A stretch of 55,437 nucleotides of DNA, from positions 1 through 55,437 of the forward strand of contig CAJUJF010000012.1 of NCBI GenBank assembly GCA_910586825.1. Reading direction: 5' to 3'. Of this stretch, positions 23,929 through 32,650 are shown piece after piece (the stretch's first letter is position 1; each line of letters opens with the position of its first letter). The notes below the pieces were generated by a model. It made no database searches, was not told the origin of the DNA, and saw only the letters and a list, made by a program, of their open reading frames with translations. Position numbers and translations under genes: made by a program. Source of the stretch: an uncultured Christensenellaceae bacterium. GTDB taxonomy: Bacteria; Bacillota; Clostridia; Christensenellales; Borkfalkiaceae.

Positions 23929-24118
23929 CAGATAAATTGATTTTCCTTTATTATTTTTCATCTAGTATGAAAATTAATCCACTAATTAAATTTACAGAAG
24001 TTTTCGTATTCTTCTATAAAAACAATTAATCCGTAAGGAGCAAAGCGACGGAATAGCGATTGTTGCGCTATGTGCCAATCGCGTCACGTCTTACAAATTA
24101 AATTCGTTTATAAAAACA

Positions 24119-24162
24119 AATAATCCGAACGTCTTACGAATTACGAAGAAGTTCGAATTATT
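24119..24162 (-). terminator. Terminator of tRNA-Gln
   Basis: On the minus strand AATAATTCGAAC (24162-24151) pairs with GTTCGGATTATT (24130-24119) with one G-U, followed by TGTTTTTAT. It begins seven bases after the CCA end. Confidence 0.75.
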
Positions 24163-24168
24163 ACAATG

Positions 24169-24243
24169 TGGCTGGGGTAGCTGGATTCGAACCAACGAAT
24201 GACGGAGTCAGAGTCCGTTGCCTTACCGCTTGGCGACACCCCA
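24169..24243 (-). tRNA. tRNA-Gln, anticodon CTG
   Basis: A 75-base cloverleaf including the encoded CCA. The acceptor stem TGGGGTG pairs with TACCCCA, the D arm is GCCAAGCGGTAAGGC, the anticodon stem ACGGA/TCCGT holds loop CTCTGAC (anticodon CTG), and the T arm contains GGTTCGAATCC. The 3' end faces the AT-rich island at lower coordinates, the orientation expected for an integrase attachment site. It has its own promoter and terminator. Confidence 0.95.
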
Positions 24244-24279
24244 AAAAATACATTGGTGAATTGCTATTCACGATTACAT

Positions 24280-24308
24280 ATTTTATCAAACGAAAAAGAA
24301 TTTATCAA
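24280..24308 (-). promoter_or_regulatory. Promoter of tRNA-Gln
   Basis: On the minus strand TTGATA (24308-24303), 17-bp spacer, TAAAAT (24285-24280), about 37 bp before the tRNA 5' end. Confidence 0.7.
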
Positions 24309-24410
24309 GCGATTTTGAATTGTTTTGCAAAATTTTTTTGTCACAAATGTCGTTATGCTGTTTTTTGCTTGGCGGAAGGAAAAAATAGTTGCGCAGATTT
24401 CAAAATTTTC

Positions 24411-24439
24411 TTGCCTGTTTCGGACGAAATTGCTATAAT
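24411..24439 (+). promoter_or_regulatory. Promoter of comEC
   Basis: TTGCCT (24411-24416), 17-bp spacer, TATAAT (24434-24439). The predicted start at about 24446 rules out upstream translation starts for comEC and leaves a very short leader before the ATG at 24462. Confidence 0.65.
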
Positions 24440-24461
24440 GTTTCCAACGGGTTATTTGATT

Positions 24462-26507
24462 ATGATTACGGAAGAAGAAAAAGATTTTGCGGAAAAAATC
24501 GACGAACAAGACGGCGGGGAACACTCCGTCGATTCGTCTGCGGACGGCAGGAAAATATTGCCCCGTATCAATTTCCGCGTCTTTCTTTTTTGTGCGCTCG
24601 GTCTCATGTTCGGGATATTTCTTTATGCCAAAATCCGTTTCGGAGGGTTAAACGTCTCCGATTTTCTTTTTATCGCGTTCTTTTTGTTTTTTGCGGCGCT
24701 GTCGTTTGCGAAAAAGCGTTTGATAACGATGCTTGCCTGTATTTTGTTTTTTGCATGCACGGGAGCGCTGAGCATCCATTTATATACGCAAAATTATCTT
24801 TCCGGCGCGGAATCGGGAGAGTATGACGTGACGGGAGTCGTAGATACAGTTTCTGCGGGGAACGGATATGCGACGGCGGAGCTGTCGTCTTTGACTTTCG
24901 ACGGACGGCGCACGGGCGGAAAAATGCAGGTGCGTTTGTTGGCGCGTGAAGTCCGTTTCGGAGAGGTCTTATCCTTTCGCGCAAACATCACGCGGAAAGT
25001 CTTGCCTTCCGGTGATTTTTATGCCAATTACTGTTTTGAAAAAGACATTCGGTATTTTGCGTCTGTTTCCGCAGTCAAAACGGTAGGTTTGACGGGCAAT
25101 CCGTTTTTGCGTTTAAAGTCCGCGGTTTACGAAACGTTGCATGAAAATCTCGGACGGGATGAAGCGGACCTTTCGTTCGGATTGCTCACGGGCGATACGC
25201 GCGGGATGGACGGCAGTTTAAAAGAAGCGGTGCAAAAAGGCGGGATCGCCCATCTCTTTGCCGTATCGGGTTTGCATATCGGCATTTTGTTTGCGGCGGT
25301 AGCATTGTCGTGCAAGCCCTTGGGAAAATATTCGTTTGTGCCGGCGTTTGCCGCGGCGATTCTGTACGTTGCGTTTTGCGGATTTTCCGTTTCTTCCGTG
25401 CGTGCGGCGATCATGTGCGGCATCCTCGGCGCCAATCGTCTGATCGGGAGAAAGACGGATCTGTTGCAGTCGCTTTCATTGGCCGCGATATGTATCCTTT
25501 TGATCATGCCGGCGCAATGGCTTTCCGCCGGATTTCGCCTTTCGTTTGCCGCCGTGTCTGGGTTAGCGCTCTTTTCGGGAACGTTCGCGCGCGGTTTCGA
25601 CCGTCTGCGCCTGCCTTCTTTTTTGAGCGGATATCTGGGCGCGAATCTTTCGGTACAGCTTGTCACTTTTCCGATCCTGATCGAATGTTTCGGTTATTTC
25701 TCGGTATGGGGATTTCTGCTCAATTTTTTCCTGATACCGCTCATGCCCGTCTTGTTTCCGCTGTTGCTTGCAGACATCCTGCTTGCTTTGGCGATTCCGC
25801 CGTGGGCGGCGTTTTTTCTGGCGATCCCGAACGGGATCGTCTCGCTCTTGCCGTATCTGTTTGCGGCGGCGGATTTCTCATTCGTGCTTACGGGGTTTTC
25901 GCTCGGCGCAGGCGGAATCGTCTGGTTTACGGGCGCGGTTGCATTGTCGGAGCGTTTTCGCCTCGGTCGCATTTTACGCGCCGTTGCCGCCGGACTGCTC
26001 TGCTGTATGTTCGCCGTTTGTCTGTTGGTTGAAAACGTGGTTTTTTCGGGTTGTAAAATCGTAACGGAAAGCGGAAGTTCGGGCGCGGCGCTCGTGCGTA
26101 CGGACAAAGTTGCCGTACTGATCATCGGCGGGGATATTTCTCATTCCGCATGCGAGGCGTTTCTTGCTTGCAGTTACGGCGGAACGTTGGATGCGGTCGT
26201 CGTGCTTTCGGACGACGAGCTGGACGGAATTAACGTGGGCGCGTTTTTGCCGGCGAAAAGGGTGCATGCGCGCGACGAGATCGCAACGGGACTGCAAAAG
26301 ACGGAAGTCGTGTTCGGCGAAACGTTTTCCTGCGGGGAATTGACCTTTCGTTACGAGAGCAGGAAAAAGCTGACGATGGCGGCGGAAGGACGCATTGTCG
26401 AGTTTGATTTTTCGGACGGTTCTGCCCTCGGCGCGGATTTGTTTGTCGGAAAGGGGCGAGGGGGCTTGAAATATTTTCTGAAAGATGGTAAAATAAACGC
26501 AATATGA
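24462..26507 (+). CDS. comEC: ComEC/Rec2-family membrane protein (DNA uptake channel) with a decayed C-terminal hydrolase domain
   Basis: The ATG at 24462 (MITEEEKDFAEKIDEQ) is chosen because upstream frames run into tRNA-Gln and the promoter. The 681 residues begin with two or three membrane segments and an OB-like extracellular part (EYDVTGVVDTVSAGNGYATA). The competence domain follows, with the signature HLFAVSGLHIGILFA at about 260 and many membrane helices to about 525. The last 150 residues look like a metallo-beta-lactamase remnant: LDAVVVLSDDELDGI stands where the THxDxDH metal site should be. Its nuclease activity is probably lost, while channel function could remain. Confidence 0.85.
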   Translation: MITEEEKDFAEKIDEQDGGEHSVDSSADGRKILPRINFRVFLFCALGLMFGIFLYAKIRFGGLNVSDFLFIAFFLFFAALSFAKKRLITMLACILFFACTGALSIHLYTQNYLSGAESGEYDVTGVVDTVSAGNGYATAELSSLTFDGRRTGGKMQVRLLAREVRFGEVLSFRANITRKVLPSGDFYANYCFEKDIRYFASVSAVKTVGLTGNPFLRLKSAVYETLHENLGRDEADLSFGLLTGDTRGMDGSLKEAVQKGGIAHLFAVSGLHIGILFAAVALSCKPLGKYSFVPAFAAAILYVAFCGFSVSSVRAAIMCGILGANRLIGRKTDLLQSLSLAAICILLIMPAQWLSAGFRLSFAAVSGLALFSGTFARGFDRLRLPSFLSGYLGANLSVQLVTFPILIECFGYFSVWGFLLNFFLIPLMPVLFPLLLADILLALAIPPWAAFFLAIPNGIVSLLPYLFAAADFSFVLTGFSLGAGGIVWFTGAVALSERFRLGRILRAVAAGLLCCMFAVCLLVENVVFSGCKIVTESGSSGAALVRTDKVAVLIIGGDISHSACEAFLACSYGGTLDAVVVLSDDELDGINVGAFLPAKRVHARDEIATGLQKTEVVFGETFSCGELTFRYESRKKLTMAAEGRIVEFDFSDGSALGADLFVGKGRGGLKYFLKDGKINAI

Positions 26508-26551
26508 TCGGTTTCGTCTCCTCGGCTGAAACCGTTTAAAAAGGACATCAT

Positions 26552-27535
26552 ATGAAATTTACCGAACTTGCAAAATCGTTAAAAGAGGGCGGGCCCGCGG
26601 CGGTGTATCTCGTCGAAGGGGAGGAGGCGTATTTTCGGGACCATGCCGTACATGCTCTTCGCGCCGCGTGCGGGATCACGCAGACCGTTTTAAACGACGT
26701 GCGATTCGAGGGCGAGAACGTGAAAACCGATCTTGCGAGATTTGTGAACGGCTTGTTCACCTTTCCGTTTATGGACGAAAAACGGTTCGTGCGGGTGTAC
26801 GGTTTTTTTCCGACGGAAAAAGAATGGGAACGGTTTTTGAAGCCTTATGCGGACTCTCCCTGTCCTTCCACCGTGCTTGCCATTGTCAACGCGGAAAAGA
26901 AGCCGAACGCCGCCGATCTGAAACGGAAAAAGGGCGTGACGTTTGTGGACTGTTCCCGCGAGAGCGAAGAGACGCTTGCGCGTTGGCTGTACGGCGTGAT
27001 GAAAAAAAGCGGGCTTGCCGTTGACGCCGACGCCGCGGCACTTGCCGTGCGCTATTGCGCGCGCGACGCGGCGCGCATGAAACGGGAGACGGAGAAACTG
27101 TCCGCGCTGTTGGGCGAGGGCGGGCGCGTGACGCGCGCGGTCATCGAGGAGTACGTCGCAAAGGATGCGGAGTACAAGATATACGAATTGACGCAGGCGG
27201 CGTCGCAGAAGAACTTTTCCCGCTTTTCGGAAATCCTTGCGGACATGACGGGAAAGGGGTATGACGAGAACGCCGCGCTCGCCTCCCTGACCGGACATTA
27301 TCGCACGCTCTGCGAGGTGACGGAGCTTGCGGGTTCGGATGCGGAAGCGGCGAAGACGCTGGGGATCAAACCGTTTGCCGTACAGCGGAACCGCGAAACG
27401 GCGCAGCGTCTCGGCAAAGCGCGGGTGCGGGAAATCTATCGCCGGCTGTACGGGTTGTCGTGCGGCGCGAGAAGCGGTCTGTACTCGAAATCGGGCGCGC
27501 TGTCGGCGGCGATCGCGGAAATATTCTTCGGGTAA
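26552..27535 (+). CDS. holA: DNA polymerase III subunit delta
   Basis: A 327-residue clamp-loader subunit, of usual length. The N-terminal part has PAAVYLVEGEEAYFRDHAVH, the family's degenerate nucleotide-binding start. The middle reads DAARMKRETEKLSALLG, and the C-terminal collar domain ends RSGLYSKSGALSAAIAEIFF. It opens the sliding clamp together with DnaX and HolB. The comEC-holA order is common in Firmicutes. The start at 26552 follows AAAAGGACATCAT, 44 bp after comEC. Confidence 0.9.
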   Translation: MKFTELAKSLKEGGPAAVYLVEGEEAYFRDHAVHALRAACGITQTVLNDVRFEGENVKTDLARFVNGLFTFPFMDEKRFVRVYGFFPTEKEWERFLKPYADSPCPSTVLAIVNAEKKPNAADLKRKKGVTFVDCSRESEETLARWLYGVMKKSGLAVDADAAALAVRYCARDAARMKRETEKLSALLGEGGRVTRAVIEEYVAKDAEYKIYELTQAASQKNFSRFSEILADMTGKGYDENAALASLTGHYRTLCEVTELAGSDAEAAKTLGIKPFAVQRNRETAQRLGKARVREIYRRLYGLSCGARSGLYSKSGALSAAIAEIFFG

Positions 27536-27620
27536 AGGGAAAAATCGGGAGACGTTTTGCAAGCCGACGGAAAAAATACCAATTTTCCGTTGTAAAATTT
27601 TCGGATAAATACAAAATCTT

Positions 27621-27648
27621 TTGCTTTTTTTGCAAAAAAAGCTATAAT
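27621..27648 (+). promoter_or_regulatory. Promoter of cdaA with a palindromic spacer
   Basis: TTGCTT (27621-27626), 16-bp spacer, TATAAT (27643-27648). A 20-bp perfect palindrome, GCTTTTTTTGCAAAAAAAGC (27623-27642), overlaps the -35 box and fills the spacer; it could be an operator or could bend the DNA. Confidence 0.55.
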
Positions 27649-27692
27649 ATAAATAAGACGGGTTTGGGATTTTTTCGGACGAGGAGAACGGC

Positions 27693-28529
27693 ATGCGGAA
27701 TTGGGCAGACGTTTGGAACGGAATCAAGAATATTTTTCTTGACTTCGGAAATCATTGGGTGATCATTTTAGAAACGGTATTTTTGTTTCTGCTCATTTAT
27801 TACGTGCTGAAAACGCTCTCCGAAAACAATGCGAAGAAGTTTATCTGGACGTACGTAATTCTGATTCTCGGTGTGGGTTTCCCCGCGCTGATTTCCGATC
27901 ATTTCAACGTGACCGTGTATTACGTTTTCATCATGTTGCTCTCCGTGTTTTTCCTGTTACTGTTCAGCATGGAGATCAAGCGGGCGATTTGGAATGCGAA
28001 TAAGCGCAGCGCGGCGACCGCCAACGATCCTGCCGCGCGGACGACGGCGGTGAGCGCGCGTGCGGAAGTGTATATTTCAAGTATTGTAAAAGCGGTGCAG
28101 GGGCTTTCCAAGAGCATGACGGGGGCATTAATCGTGCTGTCTAACGGGAACGTCCCGCGGGACGTCGTCGAGAGCGGCGTGACGCTCAACGCGCAGATCT
28201 CCAATCAGCTCATCGAAGGCATCTTTGTCAATAAAGCGCCTCTGCACGACGGCGCGATGATCATATACGGCGATAAGATTCAGGCGGCGGGGTGTTTCCT
28301 TCCTCTGTCGCAACGGGATTTCCCCAAGGACTACGGAACGCGGCACCGCGCCGGAATCGGGATCACCGAGGTGGCGGACGTCTCCACGATCATCGTTTCC
28401 GAAGAAACGGGAATCGTCTCCGTCGTCAAACGCGGCGAAATCACCCGCTATATCGATTCGGAGAGTTTGAAGAGATTCCTGCGCGAATACTATTGGAAGG
28501 AATTTAATTCGGAGGGCAGAAAGGCATGA
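27693..28529 (+). CDS. cdaA: Membrane diadenylate cyclase (c-di-AMP synthase)
   Basis: A 278-residue protein with three N-terminal membrane helices (HWVIILETVFLFLLIYYVLK and two more by residue 95) and a cytoplasmic DAC domain. The catalytic motifs are both intact: APLHDGAMII and GTRHRAGIG. It joins two ATP into c-di-AMP, which controls potassium and wall balance in Gram-positives. ACGAGGAGAACGGC precedes the ATG. Its stop overlaps the ATG of a very short YbbR-like gene. Normally cdaA is followed by full-length cdaR and then glmM, which is not the case here. Confidence 0.95.
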   Translation: MRNWADVWNGIKNIFLDFGNHWVIILETVFLFLLIYYVLKTLSENNAKKFIWTYVILILGVGFPALISDHFNVTVYYVFIMLLSVFFLLLFSMEIKRAIWNANKRSAATANDPAARTTAVSARAEVYISSIVKAVQGLSKSMTGALIVLSNGNVPRDVVESGVTLNAQISNQLIEGIFVNKAPLHDGAMIIYGDKIQAAGCFLPLSQRDFPKDYGTRHRAGIGITEVADVSTIIVSEETGIVSVVKRGEITRYIDSESLKRFLREYYWKEFNSEGRKA

Positions 28530-28633
28530 AACTGAAAGAGACGTTGAAAAAGATGTTCACCAAGCACGTCCCCTTAAAAGTGCTCGCCTTCGTTTTGGCG
28601 TTTGTCGTCGCCGTTATCATTCACGCCGTATGA
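28526..28633 (+). CDS. CdaR/YbbR membrane-anchor stub, 35 residues
   Basis: The frame overlaps the cdaA stop (ATGA) and its own stop overlaps the next ATG (ATGA). It begins MKLKETLKKMFTKHVPLKVL and continues as one hydrophobic helix to HAV. This is the N-terminal anchor of CdaR/YbbR proteins, which normally continue into several extracellular YbbR repeats. Here the repeats are entirely missing. Translational coupling on both sides suggests it is expressed. It may still contact CdaA in the membrane, since CdaR is known to regulate CdaA, but that is inference. Confidence 0.6.
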   Translation: MKLKETLKKMFTKHVPLKVLAFVLAFVVAVIIHAV

Positions 28634-29796
28634 AATATTGTTTGAGAGTTCCGCGGATCCTGCTCCCCGAGAGCGGATTTGAAAAATGGTCGGTGATCGC
28701 GTGCGATCAGTTCACTTCCGATCCGTCCTATTGGGAACGGGTCAGGAAGACGGTCGGGAACGCGCCGTCTTCGCTGAACATGATCCTTCCGGAGATCTAT
28801 CTCGGCGAGGACGACGAGGAGCGGATCGCCGAAATTCACGAAAACATGTACGCCGCGCTCGAAAACGGCTATATATCCAAGCTGAACCGCGGGTGCGTGC
28901 TTTGCGAGCGCACGACCGCTTCCGGCGTGCGCCGCGGCATCGTCGCGGCGATCGATCTCGAAGCCTATACGACGGAGCGCGGAGAAACCTCTCCCATCCG
29001 TTCGTCCGAGGCGGTCGTGCCGTCCCGTTTGCCCGCGCGCGTCGCGGTGCGGAAGGGCGCGCCGCTCGAATTCCCGCACGCGATGATTTTTTACAGGGAT
29101 AAAAAGGATAAGATCATGCGCATGCTGGCGGAGGAAGATCTCGAAGTGCTTTACGACTTCGAGCTGATGGAGGGCGGCGGACGGCTGAAAGGAAGCTTCG
29201 TTCCCGAATATCTTGCGGAGGAAGCGCTTCGCATGATGCACGGGAAAGAGGAGCCGAGTTTTGCGGTCGCCGACGGAAACCATTCCGTCGCCGCGGCAAA
29301 GGCGTATTGGGAAGAAATCAAAGCCGGACTGACCGAAGAGGAAATCCGCAATCACCCCGCGCGTTTCACCCTCGTCGAACTTGTGAATCTGTACGACGAA
29401 GCGGTGGTGTTTCATCCGATCCACAGACTGCTCAAAGAGACGGACGCAGAGGCGTTCTGTTCTTATTTCATGAACGCGGTGAAGTGCCGCCGCGTGGGAA
29501 ACGTACTCCGTCCCGCATTGCCCGCCGACGCTTCCGCAGTCGAAAAAACCGATCGGCTGATCGAAGAATTCGTCCGCGTCAACGGCGGAAAAATCGACTA
29601 TATCCACGGCGACGACAACCTGATCGCGTTCGCGGCGCAGGAGGATTGCGCGGGGGTCATGCTGAAACCGATCGAAAAAGACGGATTTTTCGAGCGTTTG
29701 AAAGGGGGCGGGAATTTCCCAAAAAAGACTTTTTCCGTGGGCGAGGATACGGAAAAGCGGTATTATACGGAGGGCAGGGAGATCGGATATGATTAA
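28630..29796 (+). CDS. DUF1015 family protein
   Basis: A 388-residue protein of the DUF1015 family. Signatures are VIACDQFTSDPSYWERV near the start and the strongly conserved FAVADGNHSVAAAK at about 213-226. A later HGDD and the C-terminal EKRYYTEGREIGYD also fit. No biochemical role is established for the family. It often lies near serine or aspartate-family amino-acid genes, which fits its 8-bp overlap with lysC. Translation is coupled to the YbbR stub upstream. Confidence 0.85.
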   Translation: MKYCLRVPRILLPESGFEKWSVIACDQFTSDPSYWERVRKTVGNAPSSLNMILPEIYLGEDDEERIAEIHENMYAALENGYISKLNRGCVLCERTTASGVRRGIVAAIDLEAYTTERGETSPIRSSEAVVPSRLPARVAVRKGAPLEFPHAMIFYRDKKDKIMRMLAEEDLEVLYDFELMEGGGRLKGSFVPEYLAEEALRMMHGKEEPSFAVADGNHSVAAAKAYWEEIKAGLTEEEIRNHPARFTLVELVNLYDEAVVFHPIHRLLKETDAEAFCSYFMNAVKCRRVGNVLRPALPADASAVEKTDRLIEEFVRVNGGKIDYIHGDDNLIAFAAQEDCAGVMLKPIEKDGFFERLKGGGNFPKKTFSVGEDTEKRYYTEGREIGYD

Positions 29797-31108
29797 AGTA
29801 TGTAAATTCGGCGGTACCTCGATGGCGGACGGCACCAATATGCGCCGCGTCGCGGACATCGTCGCATCGGACGAATCCCGCCGCTATGTGGTCGTGTCCG
29901 CGCCGGGGAAGCGTTTCGGCGGCGACGCGAAAATAACCGATCTGCTCTATGAAACTTATCGCAACGTATCGGAAACGGGTTCTGCGGGTGAAGCCTTCGG
30001 AAAAGTAAAAGAAAGATTCCGCGGCATTACGGGGGAACTCGGACTCGACTTCGATATCGATTCTCTGCTTGCGGATACCGAAAAAGAGATTCTTGCGGAA
30101 CGTAGCGAAGACTTTACCGCTTCGCGCGGGGAATACCTCTCCGCGCGGCTCACGGCGGCGTTGCTCGGCGTGCCGTTCATCGACGCGCGCGAAGTCGTGA
30201 AGTTCGACGCGGAGGGCAGATTCGATGGTACGCGCACGGACGCGCTTCTGAAAGAGGCGCTGAAAGGGAAGCGCCGCGCGGTCGTTTCCGGCTTCTACGG
30301 CGAGGACGCGTTCGGAAAGGTCAAGACGTTTTCCCGCGGCGGAAGCGATATTTCGGGGGCGATCGTCGCACGGGCGGCGGGCGCCGACCTCTATGAGAAC
30401 TGGACGGACGTAAGCGGATTTCTCGCCTGCGATCCGCGCATCGTTCCCAATCCGCAACAGATCCGCGCGCTTTCGTATAAGGAATTGCGGGAGCTTTCGT
30501 ACATGGGCGCGAACGTTCTGCACAGCGAATCCATTTTCCCCGTGCGGGAGGCGGACATTCCGATCAGGATCAAAAACACCTTCCGCCCGCAGGACGAGGG
30601 AACGGATATCCTTCCCGCTTCCAAGTACAGTTACGGGGGAAGGACGGTTACGGGGATCGCCGGCAAGAAGAACTTTACCGTCATATTTATCGAAAAATCG
30701 CTGATGAACGCGGAAATCGGTTTTACCCACAGAGTTCTGAGCGTTTTGTTGAAATACGGGATCTCGTTCGAACACATGCCGTCCGGCATCGATACCATGT
30801 CGTTCGTGATTGACAGCGAACAGCTGAAAAACGGGAATCTCGAAGCCCTTTGCGCGGAGATCCGCGAGGCGGTTTCGCCCGATCATTTGCGGGTGTACGA
30901 CGATATCGCGCTCATCGCGGTCGTGGGGCACGGCATGAGCCGGAATATCGGTACCAGTGCCCGACTGTTTCAGGCGATCGCGCGCGCGGGCGTCAACGTC
31001 CGTATGATCGATCAGGGTTCGTCCGAGCTGAACATCATCGTCGGCGTGGATTGCGAGAATTACGACCGTACGCTGTGCGCGGTGTACGACGAATTTTTCA
31101 GAGAATAA
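29789..31108 (+). CDS. lysC: Aspartate kinase
   Basis: A 439-residue enzyme that phosphorylates aspartate, the first step to lysine, threonine and methionine. The kinase motif KFGGTSMAD is at 5-13 and FSRGGSDISGAIVARAAGADL lies in the middle. Two C-terminal ACT units read IEKSLMNAEIGFTHRVLSVL and GTSARLFQAIARAGVNVRMI, so feedback control by an amino acid is likely. It overlaps the DUF1015 gene. This is the long single-chain form, and no homoserine dehydrogenase domain is fused. Confidence 0.93.
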   Translation: MIKVCKFGGTSMADGTNMRRVADIVASDESRRYVVVSAPGKRFGGDAKITDLLYETYRNVSETGSAGEAFGKVKERFRGITGELGLDFDIDSLLADTEKEILAERSEDFTASRGEYLSARLTAALLGVPFIDAREVVKFDAEGRFDGTRTDALLKEALKGKRRAVVSGFYGEDAFGKVKTFSRGGSDISGAIVARAAGADLYENWTDVSGFLACDPRIVPNPQQIRALSYKELRELSYMGANVLHSESIFPVREADIPIRIKNTFRPQDEGTDILPASKYSYGGRTVTGIAGKKNFTVIFIEKSLMNAEIGFTHRVLSVLLKYGISFEHMPSGIDTMSFVIDSEQLKNGNLEALCAEIREAVSPDHLRVYDDIALIAVVGHGMSRNIGTSARLFQAIARAGVNVRMIDQGSSELNIIVGVDCENYDRTLCAVYDEFFRE

Positions 31109-31115
31109 AATATCG

Positions 31116-31152
31116 CGAAAAAGCGCGCCGACGGAGAACCGTCGGCGCGCTT
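31116..31152 (-). terminator. Terminator between lysC and pgi, with the T tract on the minus strand
   Basis: A 14-bp perfect stem, AAGCGCGCCGACGG (31121-31134) with its complement at 31139-31152, around AGAA. A's at 31117-31122 give the U tract for pgi; the same stem may also stop lysC transcription. Confidence 0.85.
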
Positions 31153-31165
31153 GCGCATGATGTGG

Positions 31166-32593
31166 TTATACGACGTAATCGGGATTGCTCGCCGCGGCGT
31201 CGAGTTCTTTTTTCTGCTCTTCGTAACCTTGCTTTCCGAGCAACGCGAACGTCGCTTTTTTGCCGGCTTCCACGCCCGGCTGGTTGAAGGTGTTCACGTT
31301 GAGCATGGCGCCTGCGTAGGCGGTCTGTAATTCGAAGAGGAATAAAAGCTGACCGAGCGTGAACGCGTTTACTTCGGGAAGTTCGATGGTGTAGTTGAGT
31401 CTTCCCGCCTTGGTCAGCGCGTAAGCGGTCGCTTTATTCTCCGCCTGAATGAGTTCCTCCATCGTATGCCCGCCGAGGAAAGCGACGTCGGGAATGTCTT
31501 CGCAGCCGTGGGGAATGGGGAACGGGGTCGCATAGCGTCCCACCGAAAGGAAGGTGACGACTTTGTCGTAGGGGCCTTCGGTATAGAGTTGCACCTGCGA
31601 ATGCTGATCGGTAACGCCAAGCGCTTTCACGGGCGTCTGTCCGACGTTGCACGGTTTTCCGTCGAGCGTCTCGTTTTTGCCGAGCGATTCCGCCCAGAGC
31701 TGCGCGTACCAATCGGACACGTAGCGCAGGTTATCCGAGTAGGGGATCATTACGCCGATGTTTTTGCCGTCCTGCATGGCGATGTATTGCAAAGTCGCGC
31801 AGAGCAACGCGGGGTTTTTATCGATTTCGGGGGTGTCGCACAGTTCGTCCATATAGGCGGCTCCCTGCAACAGCCCTTCGATATCGATGCCCAGAACCGC
31901 CGCGGGAAGCAAGCCCACGGGACAGAGTTCGGAAAAGCGTCCGCCCACGCCGTCGGGCAATATGTACGACTTTACGCCGCCCAGTTCTTTGGAAATTTTG
32001 ACGAGGTTGCCGCGGTTGGCGTCCGTCGTGAAGATCAGATGTTCTTTCAGATCGGCGCCCGCTTTTTTCAGCAGGTCGGAGACGATCAGATACTGCGTCA
32101 TCGTCTCGCTCGTCGCGCCCGATTTGCTGACGACGTTGAAACAGGTCTTTGTTACGTCGATCACGTCGAGAAGCGCTGCCATGCGTACGGGATCCACGTT
32201 GTCTTCCACAAAGAAACGGGGACCGTTTCTCTTTTCTTTGGGCAGATCGTTATAACGGAGATGGCAGAGCGCGTTGAACGCCATGGTGGGGCCGAGCGCC
32301 GAGCCGCCGATGCCGAGTACGACGAAATTATCGAATTTAGCGCGGATCTCTTCCGCCGTTTTGAGAATATCCGCAACGATTTCGTTCTGGTTGTAGGGCA
32401 GTTCCGTCCAGCCCATAAACAGATCGTCTTTTCCGCGGTTGCGCGCGACGTAGTCGTAAGCCTTTTCCGCAATCTTTTTGTGCGCGTCGAGTTGTTTTTG
32501 CGAGATGCCTCTCTTGCCGAGATATTTGTCCGTCATATTGGTGTAATCGACGGTTACGCGCATCTCTTTGCGCCGTTCATCGTTCAGTTGCAT
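31166..32593 (-). CDS. pgi: Glucose-6-phosphate isomerase
   Basis: A 475-residue glycolytic enzyme converting glucose-6-phosphate to fructose-6-phosphate. The family core reads VVLGIGGSALGPTMAFNAL, the phosphate-binding loop is VVSKSGATSETMTQYL, and the C-terminal QPGVEAGKKATFALLGK includes the catalytic Lys. TTGGAGGAG precedes the start at 32593; an ATG 30 bases in (MRVTVDYTNM) is the start more usual for the family. It lies 57 bp after the flippase gene on the same strand. Confidence 0.95.
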   Translation of the reverse strand: MQLNDERRKEMRVTVDYTNMTDKYLGKRGISQKQLDAHKKIAEKAYDYVARNRGKDDLFMGWTELPYNQNEIVADILKTAEEIRAKFDNFVVLGIGGSALGPTMAFNALCHLRYNDLPKEKRNGPRFFVEDNVDPVRMAALLDVIDVTKTCFNVVSKSGATSETMTQYLIVSDLLKKAGADLKEHLIFTTDANRGNLVKISKELGGVKSYILPDGVGGRFSELCPVGLLPAAVLGIDIEGLLQGAAYMDELCDTPEIDKNPALLCATLQYIAMQDGKNIGVMIPYSDNLRYVSDWYAQLWAESLGKNETLDGKPCNVGQTPVKALGVTDQHSQVQLYTEGPYDKVVTFLSVGRYATPFPIPHGCEDIPDVAFLGGHTMEELIQAENKATAYALTKAGRLNYTIELPEVNAFTLGQLLFLFELQTAYAGAMLNVNTFNQPGVEAGKKATFALLGKQGYEEQKKELDAAASNPDYVV

Positions 32594-32650
32594 AGCTCCT
32601 CCAATATAAAATAAATTCTCCTCTTATTGTAAGCGGATTCGCGGCGAATG

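Noticed and set aside
24168..24461. Upstream extension of the comEC frame with a GTG start
   Set aside because: It overlaps tRNA-Gln on the other strand and lies upstream of the comEC promoter; the translated part has no membrane or competence features.
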